A program made the position numbers and the translations under genes. A model generated the notes under the pieces. The model saw only the letters and a list, made by a program, of their open reading frames with translations. It had not been told where the DNA came from and made no database searches. From a cf. Phormidesmis sp. LEGE 11477 (GTDB taxonomy: Bacteria > Cyanobacteriota > Cyanobacteriia > Phormidesmidales > Phormidesmidaceae): a stretch of DNA of 64,000 nt. Shown here one piece after another: positions 44,330 to 53,088 of the stretch; the stretch's first letter is position 1, and each line of letters starts with the position of its first letter. Location: contig NZ_JADEXO010000003.1 of the NCBI RefSeq assembly GCF_015207105.1, positions 1 through 64,000 of the forward strand, in the 5' to 3' direction.

Positions 44330-44359
44330 GTGAAGGCAGAACCGGCCTGGGCAGTATGA
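44330..44359 (+). CDS. Possible 9-codon minicistron overlapping the phoU start
   Basis: The strongest ribosome binding site near phoU, AGGAGG at 44313-44318, does not fit the phoU ATG, which is 37 bases further on. Eleven bases after it a GTG opens a 9-codon frame (KAEPAWAV after the start) whose TGA overlaps the phoU ATG as ATGA. This arrangement would couple phoU translation to the minicistron. A TAG at 44312 excludes a longer frame. It may be fortuitous. Confidence 0.45.
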   Translation: MKAEPAWAV

Positions 44360-45117
44360 TTGAAAATGCTAATGGGCAAGAAAATGCTAACGGGCAAGAA
44401 AATGCCAACGGGCAAAAAAGCGCAGCCGCTAAGCCGGACTCTAAGCAGCTTGCTGCTAGGATAGCCACGCCGTCGATTAGCCGTCCTAGCTTAGATCGTA
44501 AGATTATCCGAGTACAGCGAGAAGTCCTGAAAATGGGAGCGCTAGTTGAAAATTCTTGTTTACTAGCCAAAGAAGCTCTGTGCGATCGCAGCCTAGACGC
44601 GGCCAAACGCATCCCTGTCCAAGATAAAAAGATCGATGCGCTCTATCGTCAAATTGAGGTGGACTGTACCAACCTTTTGAACTTAGAAGCGCCAGTCACA
44701 CAGGATCTGCGGCTAGTCAGCGCGTTTATGCAAATCGTGCGCGATTTAGAAAGAATCGGAGACTATAGCAAGAGCATTGGCAACTCTGCAATCAAGCTAT
44801 TTCCCTATCCGGTTCATGAGTCTATGCAAGAGATCGGTGTCATGCTAGATAGGTGTCGATCTATGGTGGCGCTGTGCTTGCGATCGCTCTCCGAGCTCAA
44901 TCCCGAAGCAGGCGTACAGCTCAAACACAAAGACGACGTTGTGGACGACGACTACGAGCGGCTATATCAGCAGCTAGTCAACACACCACTGAGTGCAGGT
45001 TCGGTTGAGCCAATTGTCTTATTAGTGCTGATTATCCGTGCTCTAGAACGGATTGCTGATCACGCTACTAACGTTGGCAAGCGAGTCAGTTTTGTGGTGA
45101 CTGGCGAGCGTCACTAG
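44356..45117 (+). CDS. phoU: Phosphate-signalling complex protein PhoU
   Basis: A 253-aa cytoplasmic regulator that links the Pst phosphate transporter with the Pho two-component system. Two PhoU three-helix repeats are visible: first FDRKIIRVQREVLKMG-like helix and VTQDLRLVSAFMQIVRDLERIGDYS, second VDDDYERLYQQL and LVLLIIRALERIADHATNVGKRV-type helix, each with the E/D..D metal pattern. The N-terminus before the domain is expanded by three 18-bp repeats giving ENANGQ units. The ATG at 44356 was chosen because residues upstream are unlike PhoU and because of the coupled minicistron. No pst genes are adjacent. Confidence 0.88.
   Translation: MIENANGQENANGQENANGQKSAAAKPDSKQLAARIATPSISRPSLDRKIIRVQREVLKMGALVENSCLLAKEALCDRSLDAAKRIPVQDKKIDALYRQIEVDCTNLLNLEAPVTQDLRLVSAFMQIVRDLERIGDYSKSIGNSAIKLFPYPVHESMQEIGVMLDRCRSMVALCLRSLSELNPEAGVQLKHKDDVVDDDYERLYQQLVNTPLSAGSVEPIVLLVLIIRALERIADHATNVGKRVSFVVTGERH
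44362..44415. repeat. 18-bp in-frame tandem repeat in phoU
   Basis: Three copies of gaaaatgctaatgggcaa with few substitutions, encoding the hexapeptide ENANGQ three times at the very N-terminus of PhoU. Confidence 0.95.
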
Positions 45118-45590
45118 AGCAAGTAGAGTACGCTAAAGTGCATTAGGCAGGCTCTGTCTGATTAGGACATTTGACTAAAATATTTGACAGCGCTGACCTA
45201 GTACGGAACCATAAGAGGGCTGTAGGTTAGGAAGTTGGGTTAGGAAGTATAGTTTGAATAATTCAGTTTGAGGTGGTTTGGTTTAAGTCGATTCGATAGG
45301 CTTTCGCTCGAATGTTGTGCTTGTGCATCTCGACTGCAATTACGGCATTTTAACCACGGCACTTGAGCCGCAGTATCTAAGCCACGGTATCCTAAGTTAC
45401 GGTAGCGCGATCAAAATAACACTGTTTCTCGATCTATTTTTCGTCCGATTACCTCTGTCCACTAGCTAGCTGATTAACTAGCTTGCTAAAGGTAGCTAAG
45501 CGCTTGCCTGCTGTTTTCTTACCTTGGGCTGCCAGCAACAAATAGCTTCACCATCCGAAATAACGGATTCACTCAAGGATTCATCGCTAC
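45118..45590. other. Intergenic region upstream of the RNase R-like gene
   Basis: About 473 bp between two plus-strand genes. It contains degenerate duplications (ggttaggaagt near 45225-45250; cacggtatcctaag/tacggtagc near 45375-45405) and ends with AAGGA ten bases before the next ATG. No gene or clear terminator is seen. Confidence 0.4.
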
Positions 45591-47969
45591 ATGGAATTTT
45601 CGATTGCGTCACTATTAGCTAACTTGTCTAGCGATAAGTTAGTTACCGTCAAAACTCTAGAGAAAAAGCTCAACTGTAATACTGAAGAGGCAGTGCGAGA
45701 TTTGCAAATAGCGCTCACGGTGTTGGAGCGTACCAATGTCCTAGAAAAATCCCGTGGCAAGTACCGCAAACTCGAGGACGAAGATGTCATAGAAGGTAAG
45801 CTCAGGTGCTCTAGCAAAGGATTCTGCTTTGCAATTCAAGATGAAGAAGGCGCAGATGATATCTATGTGAGAGAATCGCAGCTAAATACGGCCTGGAATG
45901 GCGATCGCGTTCTAGTCCAAGTCACCAAAGATGGCAGCAGGCGGCGCAGCCCTGAAGGCGAGGTCAAGCTAGTTTTAGAAAGGGCCAATGAGTCAGTTCT
46001 AGCTAAAGTAAAAGCTGGCGTAAAAGCTGATGAAACGACAACAGAAGAAACGACAGCAGATGGCGTACCTAGTAAGTTCACAGCCGTTCCACTCGATGAC
46101 AGACTGCTATTTGAACTAGATATCACTGAAAGCGAAGATGATTTGAGTGAGGCGATTGACCATCTGATCCACGTTGAAATCACCCGCTACCCTATCGCCC
46201 AGTACCCACCACAGGGAAGAGTTTCTCGCATTCTAGGCAGCGACGCTGAAGACGCGGCTGATATAGACATTGTCTACTGCAAACACGATTTGCCCCGGAT
46301 TTTTTCAGAAGATGTTTTTATTGCCGCGCGCGGTCTGCCAAATCGAGTGCGAAAGTCGGATACCAAAGGCCGGTTGGATCTGACAGAAAATGCAGCGCTG
46401 ACAATAGATGGAACGAACGCGAAAGTCATTGACGACGCTATCAGTTTAGACATCACAGATGATGGCTATCGCCGATTGGGCATTCATATTTCTGATGTAG
46501 CGCACTATGTCCAGCCCAATGACGTGATCGATCGGGCCGCTAGATCTAGAGGAATGGCCGTTTATCTAGGCGATGAGATCGTGCCGATGCTGCCGCCGCC
46601 GATTCCAAACGCCCTGTGCGCTCTAGTTCCTGACAAGGACAGATTGGCAATCTCTGTGCTGATTACGCTAGATGATGACGGTCAGGTACTAGAGTATGAA
46701 ATTCAGCCTAGCGTCATTCAAGTTGGCCATCAGCTTACCTATGATCAAGCCCAGGCCATTTTAGTGAGAGAAGAGGATGAAGAGCTCGAAAAGCTAGGCT
46801 TTAGTCAAGATGACATCGAAGAATTTGAGCCAGTGATGGATCTCATTGACAGTTTGTATCAGCTGTCTCAAGAGGTCAAGCAGCGCCGTCATGAAAGAGG
46901 GTCTTTTGAGCTGAACTTGCCTCAGCATGAGTTTCCTGATGAGGCAGAGGGGCTATCAGAATACCTTTCGCCTAAGTTTCAGTATGACGATGAGGGCTCG
47001 TTGGGGGCTATGGTTGTCTCTGACCATATGCCAGCGCGGATCATCGTGACTGAGTTTATGCTGCTGGCAAATCATCTAGTAGCAAAGCACATCAAAGAGC
47101 TAGGCATTCCAGGACTGTACCGAGTTCATCGGACACCAGAGCTAGCGGATGTGCAAGAGCTAGTAAAGCTAGCTAACAATATGGAGCTTAACATTCAGCT
47201 AGAAGATGCAGAGCAGGTAAAAGCTAGCGACTATCGTAACTTTACTGAGCAGTTTGCTGAGTCCAAATCTGAGAAGGTACTGACCTATCTACTTTTGGCC
47301 ACTTTAAAGCCCCCTCTCTATAGCGCTCAGCCCGGTCCTCACTTTGGTTTAGCTATAGACGATGCCTATACTCACTTTGCATCGCCCGTACGGCGCTACC
47401 CTGATTTGCTGGTTCACCGATTGCTACATGCGGTCTTTAAGCATGGGCGCGATCGTCGCTCTAGCCGCTCCAAAGACAGCGTGAATCTTCGCCATAGCTC
47501 CTGTCACGGCAAGATCAACTGGAGCGTCTTACCCTCTGCTGTTCAGCAGGAAATGGAAGAACAGCTCGCCCGCGCCCCGATCAAGCTGACCGAACGCGAG
47601 CGAATTACTCAAGATGCCGAATCAGACCTAGAAGGATTGAAAAAAGCAGCCTTTATGCAGGCGCACACGGGCGAGGTCTTTCACGGTTTGATTACAGGTG
47701 TACAGTCCTATGGCTTCTTTGTAGAACTTGAAGAGCTGCTGGTAGAAGGTCTAGTGCATGTCAGCTCGCTAAAAGATGATTGGTATGAATACCGCTCTCG
47801 GCAGCAGAAGCTGGTAGGTCGGAAAAATCGTCAGCAATATCGGCTGGGCGATCGCGTCGAAGTCGAAGTCAAAAGCGTTGACTACTATCGCCAGCAGATC
47901 GATCTAGTTGCCGTTGGCGGCGGCAGCGAAGCTGGTGAGGATGACGGTGAACCCGGTGAAGAAGAATAG
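45591..47969 (+). CDS. RNase R / RNase II-family exoribonuclease
   Basis: A 792-aa 3'-5' exoribonuclease. An N-terminal winged helix and cold-shock-like RNA-binding region (1-245) leads to the RNB catalytic domain (about 250-600; RKSDTKGRLDLTEN, IHISDVAHYV, HFASPVRRYPDLLVHRLL). A C-terminal S1 domain lies at about 690-775 (GLITGVQSYGFFVEL). The catalytic Asp cluster reads D273-G-T-N-A-K-V279-I-D281-D282. The second of the four metal-coordinating Asp residues (E. coli RNase II Asp207 equivalent) is Val, which should lower activity unless compensated. ubiX follows after 8 bp, implying an operon. Confidence 0.9.
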   Translation: MEFSIASLLANLSSDKLVTVKTLEKKLNCNTEEAVRDLQIALTVLERTNVLEKSRGKYRKLEDEDVIEGKLRCSSKGFCFAIQDEEGADDIYVRESQLNTAWNGDRVLVQVTKDGSRRRSPEGEVKLVLERANESVLAKVKAGVKADETTTEETTADGVPSKFTAVPLDDRLLFELDITESEDDLSEAIDHLIHVEITRYPIAQYPPQGRVSRILGSDAEDAADIDIVYCKHDLPRIFSEDVFIAARGLPNRVRKSDTKGRLDLTENAALTIDGTNAKVIDDAISLDITDDGYRRLGIHISDVAHYVQPNDVIDRAARSRGMAVYLGDEIVPMLPPPIPNALCALVPDKDRLAISVLITLDDDGQVLEYEIQPSVIQVGHQLTYDQAQAILVREEDEELEKLGFSQDDIEEFEPVMDLIDSLYQLSQEVKQRRHERGSFELNLPQHEFPDEAEGLSEYLSPKFQYDDEGSLGAMVVSDHMPARIIVTEFMLLANHLVAKHIKELGIPGLYRVHRTPELADVQELVKLANNMELNIQLEDAEQVKASDYRNFTEQFAESKSEKVLTYLLLATLKPPLYSAQPGPHFGLAIDDAYTHFASPVRRYPDLLVHRLLHAVFKHGRDRRSSRSKDSVNLRHSSCHGKINWSVLPSAVQQEMEEQLARAPIKLTERERITQDAESDLEGLKKAAFMQAHTGEVFHGLITGVQSYGFFVELEELLVEGLVHVSSLKDDWYEYRSRQQKLVGRKNRQQYRLGDRVEVEVKSVDYYRQQIDLVAVGGGSEAGEDDGEPGEEE

Positions 47970-47977
47970 AATATCAA

Positions 47978-48652
47978 GTGACAAACTCTTCCTCGCGCCC
48001 ATCCCCTGATTTTAGCGCTGCTCAATCACCCACTACTTCTATCCCCTCGCGTCCTCTGATTCTTGGCATCAGCGGGGCTTCTGGCATGATCTACGCTGTG
48101 CGCGCGCTAAAGCACCTGCTCAGCACCGACTACACCATTGACCTGGTGGCCTCTCGTGCCTCTCAGCAAGTTTGGCAGCAAGAGCACGGCACGCCGATGC
48201 CCACTAATATAGACCAGCAACAAGACTGGTGGCGAAAGCAGGCCGATGTTGCCGCTGCTGGCAAACTGCGCTGCCATGCATGGGGAGATGTCGGCGCGAG
48301 CATTGCCAGCGGTTCATATCGGGCTCGCGGTATGATTGTAATGCCCTGTAGCATGAGCACAGTCGGCAAGCTCGCGGCGGGCCTAAGCTCAGATCTGTTA
48401 GAGCGAGCAGCAGATGTGCAGGTCAAAGAAGGCCGTCCGCTGGTTGTAGTACCAAGAGAAACGCCTTTTAGCCTAATTCATCTTCGTAACCTGAGCGCAC
48501 TGGCCGAGGCTGGTGTCCGAATCGTTCCTGCTATACCCGCTTGGTATCACCAGCCACAGACTATTGATGATCTCGTCGACTTTGTCGTTGCTAGAGCGCT
48601 AGATCAGCTAGCGATAGATTGCGTACCCCTACGCCGATGGAAAGAAAAATAG
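47978..48652 (+). CDS. ubiX: Flavin prenyltransferase UbiX
   Basis: A 224-aa enzyme that joins dimethylallyl phosphate to FMN, producing the prenylated flavin cofactor of UbiD-type decarboxylases. The N-terminal 25 residues are a Ser/Pro-rich extension; the fold begins at LILGISGASGMIYAVRAL. Further UbiX motifs are MIVMPCSMSTVGKLAAGLS, RAADVQVKEGRPLVVVPRE and HLRNLSALAEAGV. The start is GTG at 47978, 8 bp after the upstream stop. No ubiD gene is in the window. In cyanobacteria the pathway likely served is plastoquinone synthesis. Confidence 0.94.
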   Translation: MTNSSSRPSPDFSAAQSPTTSIPSRPLILGISGASGMIYAVRALKHLLSTDYTIDLVASRASQQVWQQEHGTPMPTNIDQQQDWWRKQADVAAAGKLRCHAWGDVGASIASGSYRARGMIVMPCSMSTVGKLAAGLSSDLLERAADVQVKEGRPLVVVPRETPFSLIHLRNLSALAEAGVRIVPAIPAWYHQPQTIDDLVDFVVARALDQLAIDCVPLRRWKEK

Positions 48653-48827
48653 CCAACGGAAAGAAAAACCAAGCGTCCGGTGTGATCGTCGCATATCAAC
48701 ATCTATTCCTGGCGACATCTATTCGTGGCAACATTATTTATGTCGGCATCTGTCCGTGTCAACATTTGAGGGTCATTGTCCAATAGTCAGCACCTAGCAC
48801 TGATACCTACCTTGGAGAGACTTAATC

Positions 48828-50081
48828 ATGCCCCGTTTGGTTATCCTGCTGTTACCCATCGCTGCTTTGATTGTCTTGGCTGTTCAAAACAGAACGCCGA
48901 TGATTGCGCTCACTTTCTTGGGGGGTGGCTTGCCTGCTGTGCCATTCGGGTTGCTGTTGGCGATCGCAGCTTGTCTGGGCGCATTGATCACGCTGCTACT
49001 ATATGGGCTCATCGGCTGGCGGCGTCCACCGCAGAGCAAGTACAAGCCCATGGGTCGGCGTGTGCCTTATCCTGATTCTGGCCCTAGTAACTCACCCTCG
49101 TATCCGACGGCTACGCCATCGCCTTCATCGACCCCATCCTCTGCGGGCTATGCCTCGTCCAGCTATGATTCGGACTACGTTTCGGATGCCTTTGTTTCCC
49201 CCCCTCCTATCAGCGAACCCGCGCCAGATATTGACCGCCCGCCTGCTGACCGGCCACCTAGACCTCAAGATTCGCCTCAAGACTTGACCAGAGAAACCTA
49301 TCAAAATCTGCCAAGAGAGAGCTATGACGTCGAGGATAGCTCGCAGCCGGCACCAGGCAGTACGTTCGTTGACTCATTAAAAAGCAGCTTGCCTTTCGTC
49401 AGCAAGAAGAGTCAGAATCGAGAAGGTACGATGTCTGAAGGCTCCAATAAACGGCCAGATAAGCGGCACTCTAATAGGCAGCCCCTAGACGAAAGACCCG
49501 TTGGAGACGACTGGGGTGAGAGACGAACTGCAGAGCACATCAATGACTGGGAAGCGATCAAACCTTCGGTCGTGGAAGAGGGTATCGACAGCCTATTCAA
49601 GTTTGGCAAGAGCGCTGGCACTAACGTAGGGCGAATAGCCGATGATATTGCTACTGGCTGGAATAATCAAAACGAGGCGCGGCAGCCGTCAGTACCTTCT
49701 TCTAGGTCTGACTACACCGAGTCGTATAGCGATGAACTAGACTACGGCTGGGAGCATTTTGATGATGACTATGGTGATTTGCCGCAGACTGGCTCTGCTC
49801 AACCTGGCAGTAGACGCACCTACGGCGATAGCCTATATGAAAGCGGGGAGCCGCAATCGGCAGCGGCTGACTATGCCGATGGTTATGCCGATGGCTATGC
49901 CGATGACTATCCACCCAGAGGTGACTATCTAGATCCGAGCCAGCCGACTGACGAAATCGGACCGGACGGCGTCTATGAAGCAGATTATCGAGTAATTGTC
50001 CCTCCCTCTAAACCGCTAGATGGCTCGCCGCTAGATGAACCGTCGTTAGATGATGCCGAAGACGACAGGTATTATTCATAG
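48828..50081 (+). CDS. LapA-domain membrane protein with long disordered tail
   Basis: A 417-aa protein. Two N-terminal transmembrane helices with the LapA/DUF1049-like pattern (VQNRTPMIALTFLGGGLPAVPFG positionally; LLLAIAACLGALITLLLYGLIGW) are followed by about 340 residues of Ser/Pro/Asp-rich, mostly disordered sequence. Within it are three to four in-frame 12-bp repeats giving GYAD units, and a C-terminal DYRVIVPPSKPLD box that appears conserved in cyanobacterial relatives. ATG 48828 has GGAGAG at good spacing. The function is unknown; it is 85 bp upstream of a DUF4335 gene on the same strand. Confidence 0.75.
   Translation: MPRLVILLLPIAALIVLAVQNRTPMIALTFLGGGLPAVPFGLLLAIAACLGALITLLLYGLIGWRRPPQSKYKPMGRRVPYPDSGPSNSPSYPTATPSPSSTPSSAGYASSSYDSDYVSDAFVSPPPISEPAPDIDRPPADRPPRPQDSPQDLTRETYQNLPRESYDVEDSSQPAPGSTFVDSLKSSLPFVSKKSQNREGTMSEGSNKRPDKRHSNRQPLDERPVGDDWGERRTAEHINDWEAIKPSVVEEGIDSLFKFGKSAGTNVGRIADDIATGWNNQNEARQPSVPSSRSDYTESYSDELDYGWEHFDDDYGDLPQTGSAQPGSRRTYGDSLYESGEPQSAAADYADGYADGYADDYPPRGDYLDPSQPTDEIGPDGVYEADYRVIVPPSKPLDGSPLDEPSLDDAEDDRYYS
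49869..49910. repeat. 12-bp in-frame tandem repeat in the LapA-like gene
   Basis: About three and a half copies of tatgccgatggc, encoding YADG units within the acidic disordered tail. Confidence 0.85.
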
Positions 50082-50166
50082 CAGTTTGGCTGTTTCCATA
50101 TCCGTAACTAGTTGAAATCATCCCTGCCTTAGCCGCTATTGTTTGATAGGTGCGTTCAATTCCTAA

Positions 50167-51702
50167 ATGGTTATGCCTGCTGCCGAGCCAACGAAACAAC
50201 GCTACATCGCTGGTGGCTGCCTGCTAGAAGTTGAGGTGCAGCCATCAGCGCTATCGCAGTGGTCAGATCGGCTAGTGACTAACAGTGTGACGTTTAGGCT
50301 ATGGCTATCAGACGATGCTGCCATGAGCTATAGAGATAGTAGTCATGCAGACGAGAGGCAGGCGTCTCAGCGGCTAGTTGCCGAGGGCGATCGCACGTTA
50401 CTTCAATCGATCGCCCAATATATTCAAACTCAAACCCGTCAGACATTGGCTGTTGCTGCTCTCGGTGGGCTAACCAGAAATGAATCACTGAGTGCTGAGA
50501 CGTTCACCTACCCTTCAGGATTTAACTATTCGCAGCCGCTGAGCTATCTCCAGCTTTGCGATCTCAATACAGTGCTTAGTCAATATGAGCAGGCGATCCT
50601 GACGCTGCCCTCACTGTTGGCAGAAGAGCTGACGGAACAGCTTAGCGAAAATGTTATTTTGCTCCCAACGATTCGCGATCGCCAAACCGATCCATCGACT
50701 AACGTTGTACGCCTCCCGCGCAGACGGAGAAATCGGGTAGACCGATGGGCCAGCTCAGCCGCCGCTGCTCTAGCGGCTGTTGGCTTGACTACAGCGCTTT
50801 GGTACAGGCAATCCAACTTGCAAGACCTGACGGTGGCAAATGAGGTAGCGACCAGTGCTAGAGTATCTGAATCAGAAACTGCCCAGTCACTAGAACCCAC
50901 TTTAGAAGAAGATACTTCGGCGGATGAGACTCAGTCAGCCGACACTCAATCAGCCAGCATAGAAACAGCCGACACAGGCATAACTGACACAGAGTCTTCT
51001 GTACCTAATCTCTCATCTGACCGCCTATCCACTCAGGCGACTGAGCCTCTACCTAGAACACCCGCTAGGCCAACGCGCGATCCACGAGATCCAGTCGCAC
51101 AGGCTACAGAGCCTGCGCCTCCATCTTCTACGCAGAATCCTACGCAGACAACAACTAGCGCACCATCGCCTGCTATCTCAGAAGCCGATACAGAGCCGTT
51201 GTTTGCCGAGCAGTCTGAGGCAGCGCCAGAAGCCGATGAGCTAGAAGCAGATGACTTGAAGATAAGTGAGTTAGAGCTAGATACGTCAGGAACAGATGAA
51301 GTAACACCACAAGCCGATGTTGAGATCGCTGAAAGCGAATCTCTTAGCCACAGCGAAATGAGTAGTGCGCCTGCTCGCAGTGCCGTTGCTTCAGCACCGA
51401 GCGCCGCGCCGCCTGCTGCATTCATACCCCAAACTACGTCTACGGTGGGCCAGGTTCAAACTTATTTTCAGCAGCGTTGGCAGGGGGGAGGCGAGGCCGC
51501 GCTGCTATACGACCTGAAACTATCGGCAACAGGGGAAGTGGTTAGCTTTACAGCAATTAATGAAGCAGCAGCACGACAGCGTGATCGCCTCTTTCCCAGC
51601 GCCGCTCCTCCTTCTTTCTTAACCAATGCAGACGACAGTAGTTCGACCCTGCGCGTCGTATTAAATAGCGATGGCACTGTGCAGGTGATCGAGACTCAGT
51701 AG
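50167..51702 (+). CDS. DUF4335-family protein
   Basis: A 511-aa cyanobacterial protein. The N-terminal domain (1-190) with RYIAGGCLLEVEVQPSALSQW and SNVTFRLWLSDD-like strands matches my memory of DUF4335. A single transmembrane helix lies near 198-218 (WASSAAAALAAVGLTTALWY), followed by an acidic Ser/Thr/Pro-rich periplasmic linker (220-420). A compact C-terminal domain (about 430-511) beginning VGQVQTYFQQRWQGG resembles TonB-C-like modules. The topology suggests a cytoplasm-to-envelope link, but no function is established. Confidence 0.72.
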   Translation: MVMPAAEPTKQRYIAGGCLLEVEVQPSALSQWSDRLVTNSVTFRLWLSDDAAMSYRDSSHADERQASQRLVAEGDRTLLQSIAQYIQTQTRQTLAVAALGGLTRNESLSAETFTYPSGFNYSQPLSYLQLCDLNTVLSQYEQAILTLPSLLAEELTEQLSENVILLPTIRDRQTDPSTNVVRLPRRRRNRVDRWASSAAAALAAVGLTTALWYRQSNLQDLTVANEVATSARVSESETAQSLEPTLEEDTSADETQSADTQSASIETADTGITDTESSVPNLSSDRLSTQATEPLPRTPARPTRDPRDPVAQATEPAPPSSTQNPTQTTTSAPSPAISEADTEPLFAEQSEAAPEADELEADDLKISELELDTSGTDEVTPQADVEIAESESLSHSEMSSAPARSAVASAPSAAPPAAFIPQTTSTVGQVQTYFQQRWQGGGEAALLYDLKLSATGEVVSFTAINEAAARQRDRLFPSAAPPSFLTNADDSSSTLRVVLNSDGTVQVIETQ

Positions 51703-51744
51703 AGATACTTGTCGTAATTCGTCCAGTGATTAGATGTTTTTTAA

Positions 51745-52182
51745 TCAGCTGTTCTTTCTATGGAGCTTGGCGTTGCGCCGACGCCTTTGGGTGGTAATAA
51801 CTGCCTTCTCGACGGGAAAACCCACTACAGGGATTACCTGCGTTAGGCGATCGCGCTCCAGTTGTTTCAGCTCGGTATAGTCCACCCGGTGAATACAGTC
51901 AACTGGACAGGTATCGATAGCCTCTTGAACTAAAGCTTCTGAATCACCATCTTGGCGAATCACTCGGGCTCGGCCATAGTCAGGCTCTATATAAAACGTG
52001 TTGCGAGCAACGTGGGCACAGTGCGTACAGCCAATACAAGAGATCTCGTCTACATAGACACCATTTTGCCTAAAAGCGCCTCCTAGCTCAGGTTCCAAGC
52101 CTGTACGCTGCTGAGCAGATCGTAGCTGTCCACCTAATTCTGGCTCCAGACCCGAACGATCGATTCCTTGACTCTCAGACAC
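51745..52182 (-). CDS. [4Fe-4S] ferredoxin of the cyanobacterial GLEPELGG type
   Basis: A soluble iron-sulfur electron carrier of about 145 aa. One [4Fe-4S] site is formed by CIGCTHCAHVA and TCPVDCIHRVDYTEL. The N-terminus contains GLEPELGG twice (GLEPELGGQLR and GLEPELGGAFR), whereas relatives I recall have one copy. The C-terminus is a basic extension (RRRRNAKLHRK). Starts at 52182 (GTG, GAGG nine bases upstream, used) and 52197 (GTG) are possible. It is next to the Ycf35 and DUF2997 genes, a recurrent cyanobacterial grouping, suggesting a joint but undefined role. Confidence 0.88.
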   Translation of the reverse strand: MSESQGIDRSGLEPELGGQLRSAQQRTGLEPELGGAFRQNGVYVDEISCIGCTHCAHVARNTFYIEPDYGRARVIRQDGDSEALVQEAIDTCPVDCIHRVDYTELKQLERDRLTQVIPVVGFPVEKAVITTQRRRRNAKLHRKNS

Positions 52183-52331
52183 TCGTGCTATCCTCACTCA
52201 AACGCACGTCCTCACCTTCTAACTCCCTAACTTTAGCTAGCTTTATCTATCACCTGGCATCTATCACGTGGCTTTGAGGTCACCTAGCTTTAGGGCTACT
52301 CAGCTCTGCTACTCCAATTAAGCACTTCAGC

Positions 52332-52724
52332 CTAAGCACCCCAGCGCTGAAGCACCAGGCGGATAGAGCCATCTTCATTAGTCGCCTGCTCAGAAACTTG
52401 AAAGCCCTGGCCAACAGACTCATTCAAGACAGTATGGTAAGCGTAGCGCTGGGTCACCTTGTTCAAAAAGCCTTGCACAGACAGCGGCTGCTTCCAATAC
52501 TGCAGATCGGCTACCAGTTCGTAGTTACCGGTTTCTAGATCCTGCTTAAAGCCGACATCGTAGCCATTGTCTTGCTCAATGACGATTTCTGCAGTCTGAG
52601 TATCACCTTGATAGCCTCTGACTGCCTTAGGGCCAGCTTGCCAACGAACGCCTGCATCGCTTAGCGCTAGCTGTAAGGAAGAAAGGTTACGAAGCTTAGT
52701 TTTAATTTGGCTGAAATGAGACAT
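52332..52724 (-). CDS. ycf35: DUF1257 / Ycf35 family protein
   Basis: A 130-aa soluble protein starting MSHFSQIKTKLRNL, with GYDVGFKQDLETGNYELVADL and KVTQRYAYHTVLNE, matching the Ycf35 family conserved in cyanobacteria and red-algal plastids. The function is unknown. It lies between the ferredoxin and DUF2997 genes on the same strand. Confidence 0.9.
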   Translation of the reverse strand: MSHFSQIKTKLRNLSSLQLALSDAGVRWQAGPKAVRGYQGDTQTAEIVIEQDNGYDVGFKQDLETGNYELVADLQYWKQPLSVQGFLNKVTQRYAYHTVLNESVGQGFQVSEQATNEDGSIRLVLQRWGA

Positions 52725-52845
52725 TTTAGAACCCGGCTAAACAAACAGTAAGTAAAGTGAAAGATGGTAAGAACAAGGCGATAATATGGCCAAGGCAGTG
52801 TCGAGAGGCGAGCATGGCTAGTAGGCCACTGCTACTAGTAAGCTG

Positions 52846-53088
52846 CTACCAGCGGCTAGAGACCTGAGCTTGGGCAAAGTTTTGGGTGAAACCGCCAACA
52901 GATGAACGAGTAGTGCTAGACACCTGGACCGGTTGAGCATAGTACTCAGAGGTTTTCTCATTGGCTACAACGTCACCTAGCTGAGCTTCAATTGCAGCAG
53001 TGACTTCAGCGCAAGATGCGCCGACGATGCCGGTGACGACTTCTTTTACCCGTCCGTCTGGATAAATTACAAACTCAAGCGTTTCCAT
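52846..53088 (-). CDS. DUF2997 family protein
   Basis: An 80-aa soluble protein. METLEFVIYPDGRVKEVV, then an amphipathic helix with a single Cys (GASCAEVTAAIEAQLG) and a Ser/Gln-rich tail, corresponds to DUF2997. Members occur beside Ycf35 and a ferredoxin in many cyanobacteria. The function is unknown. The ATG at 53088 is preferred over one three codons upstream because the family pattern starts at METLEF. Confidence 0.85.
   Translation of the reverse strand: METLEFVIYPDGRVKEVVTGIVGASCAEVTAAIEAQLGDVVANEKTSEYYAQPVQVSSTTRSSVGGFTQNFAQAQVSSRW

Noticed and set aside
44122-44355. 78-residue N-terminal extension of PhoU
   Set aside because: The residues are unlike PhoU and the start lacks a ribosome binding site; the ATG at 44356 fits better.
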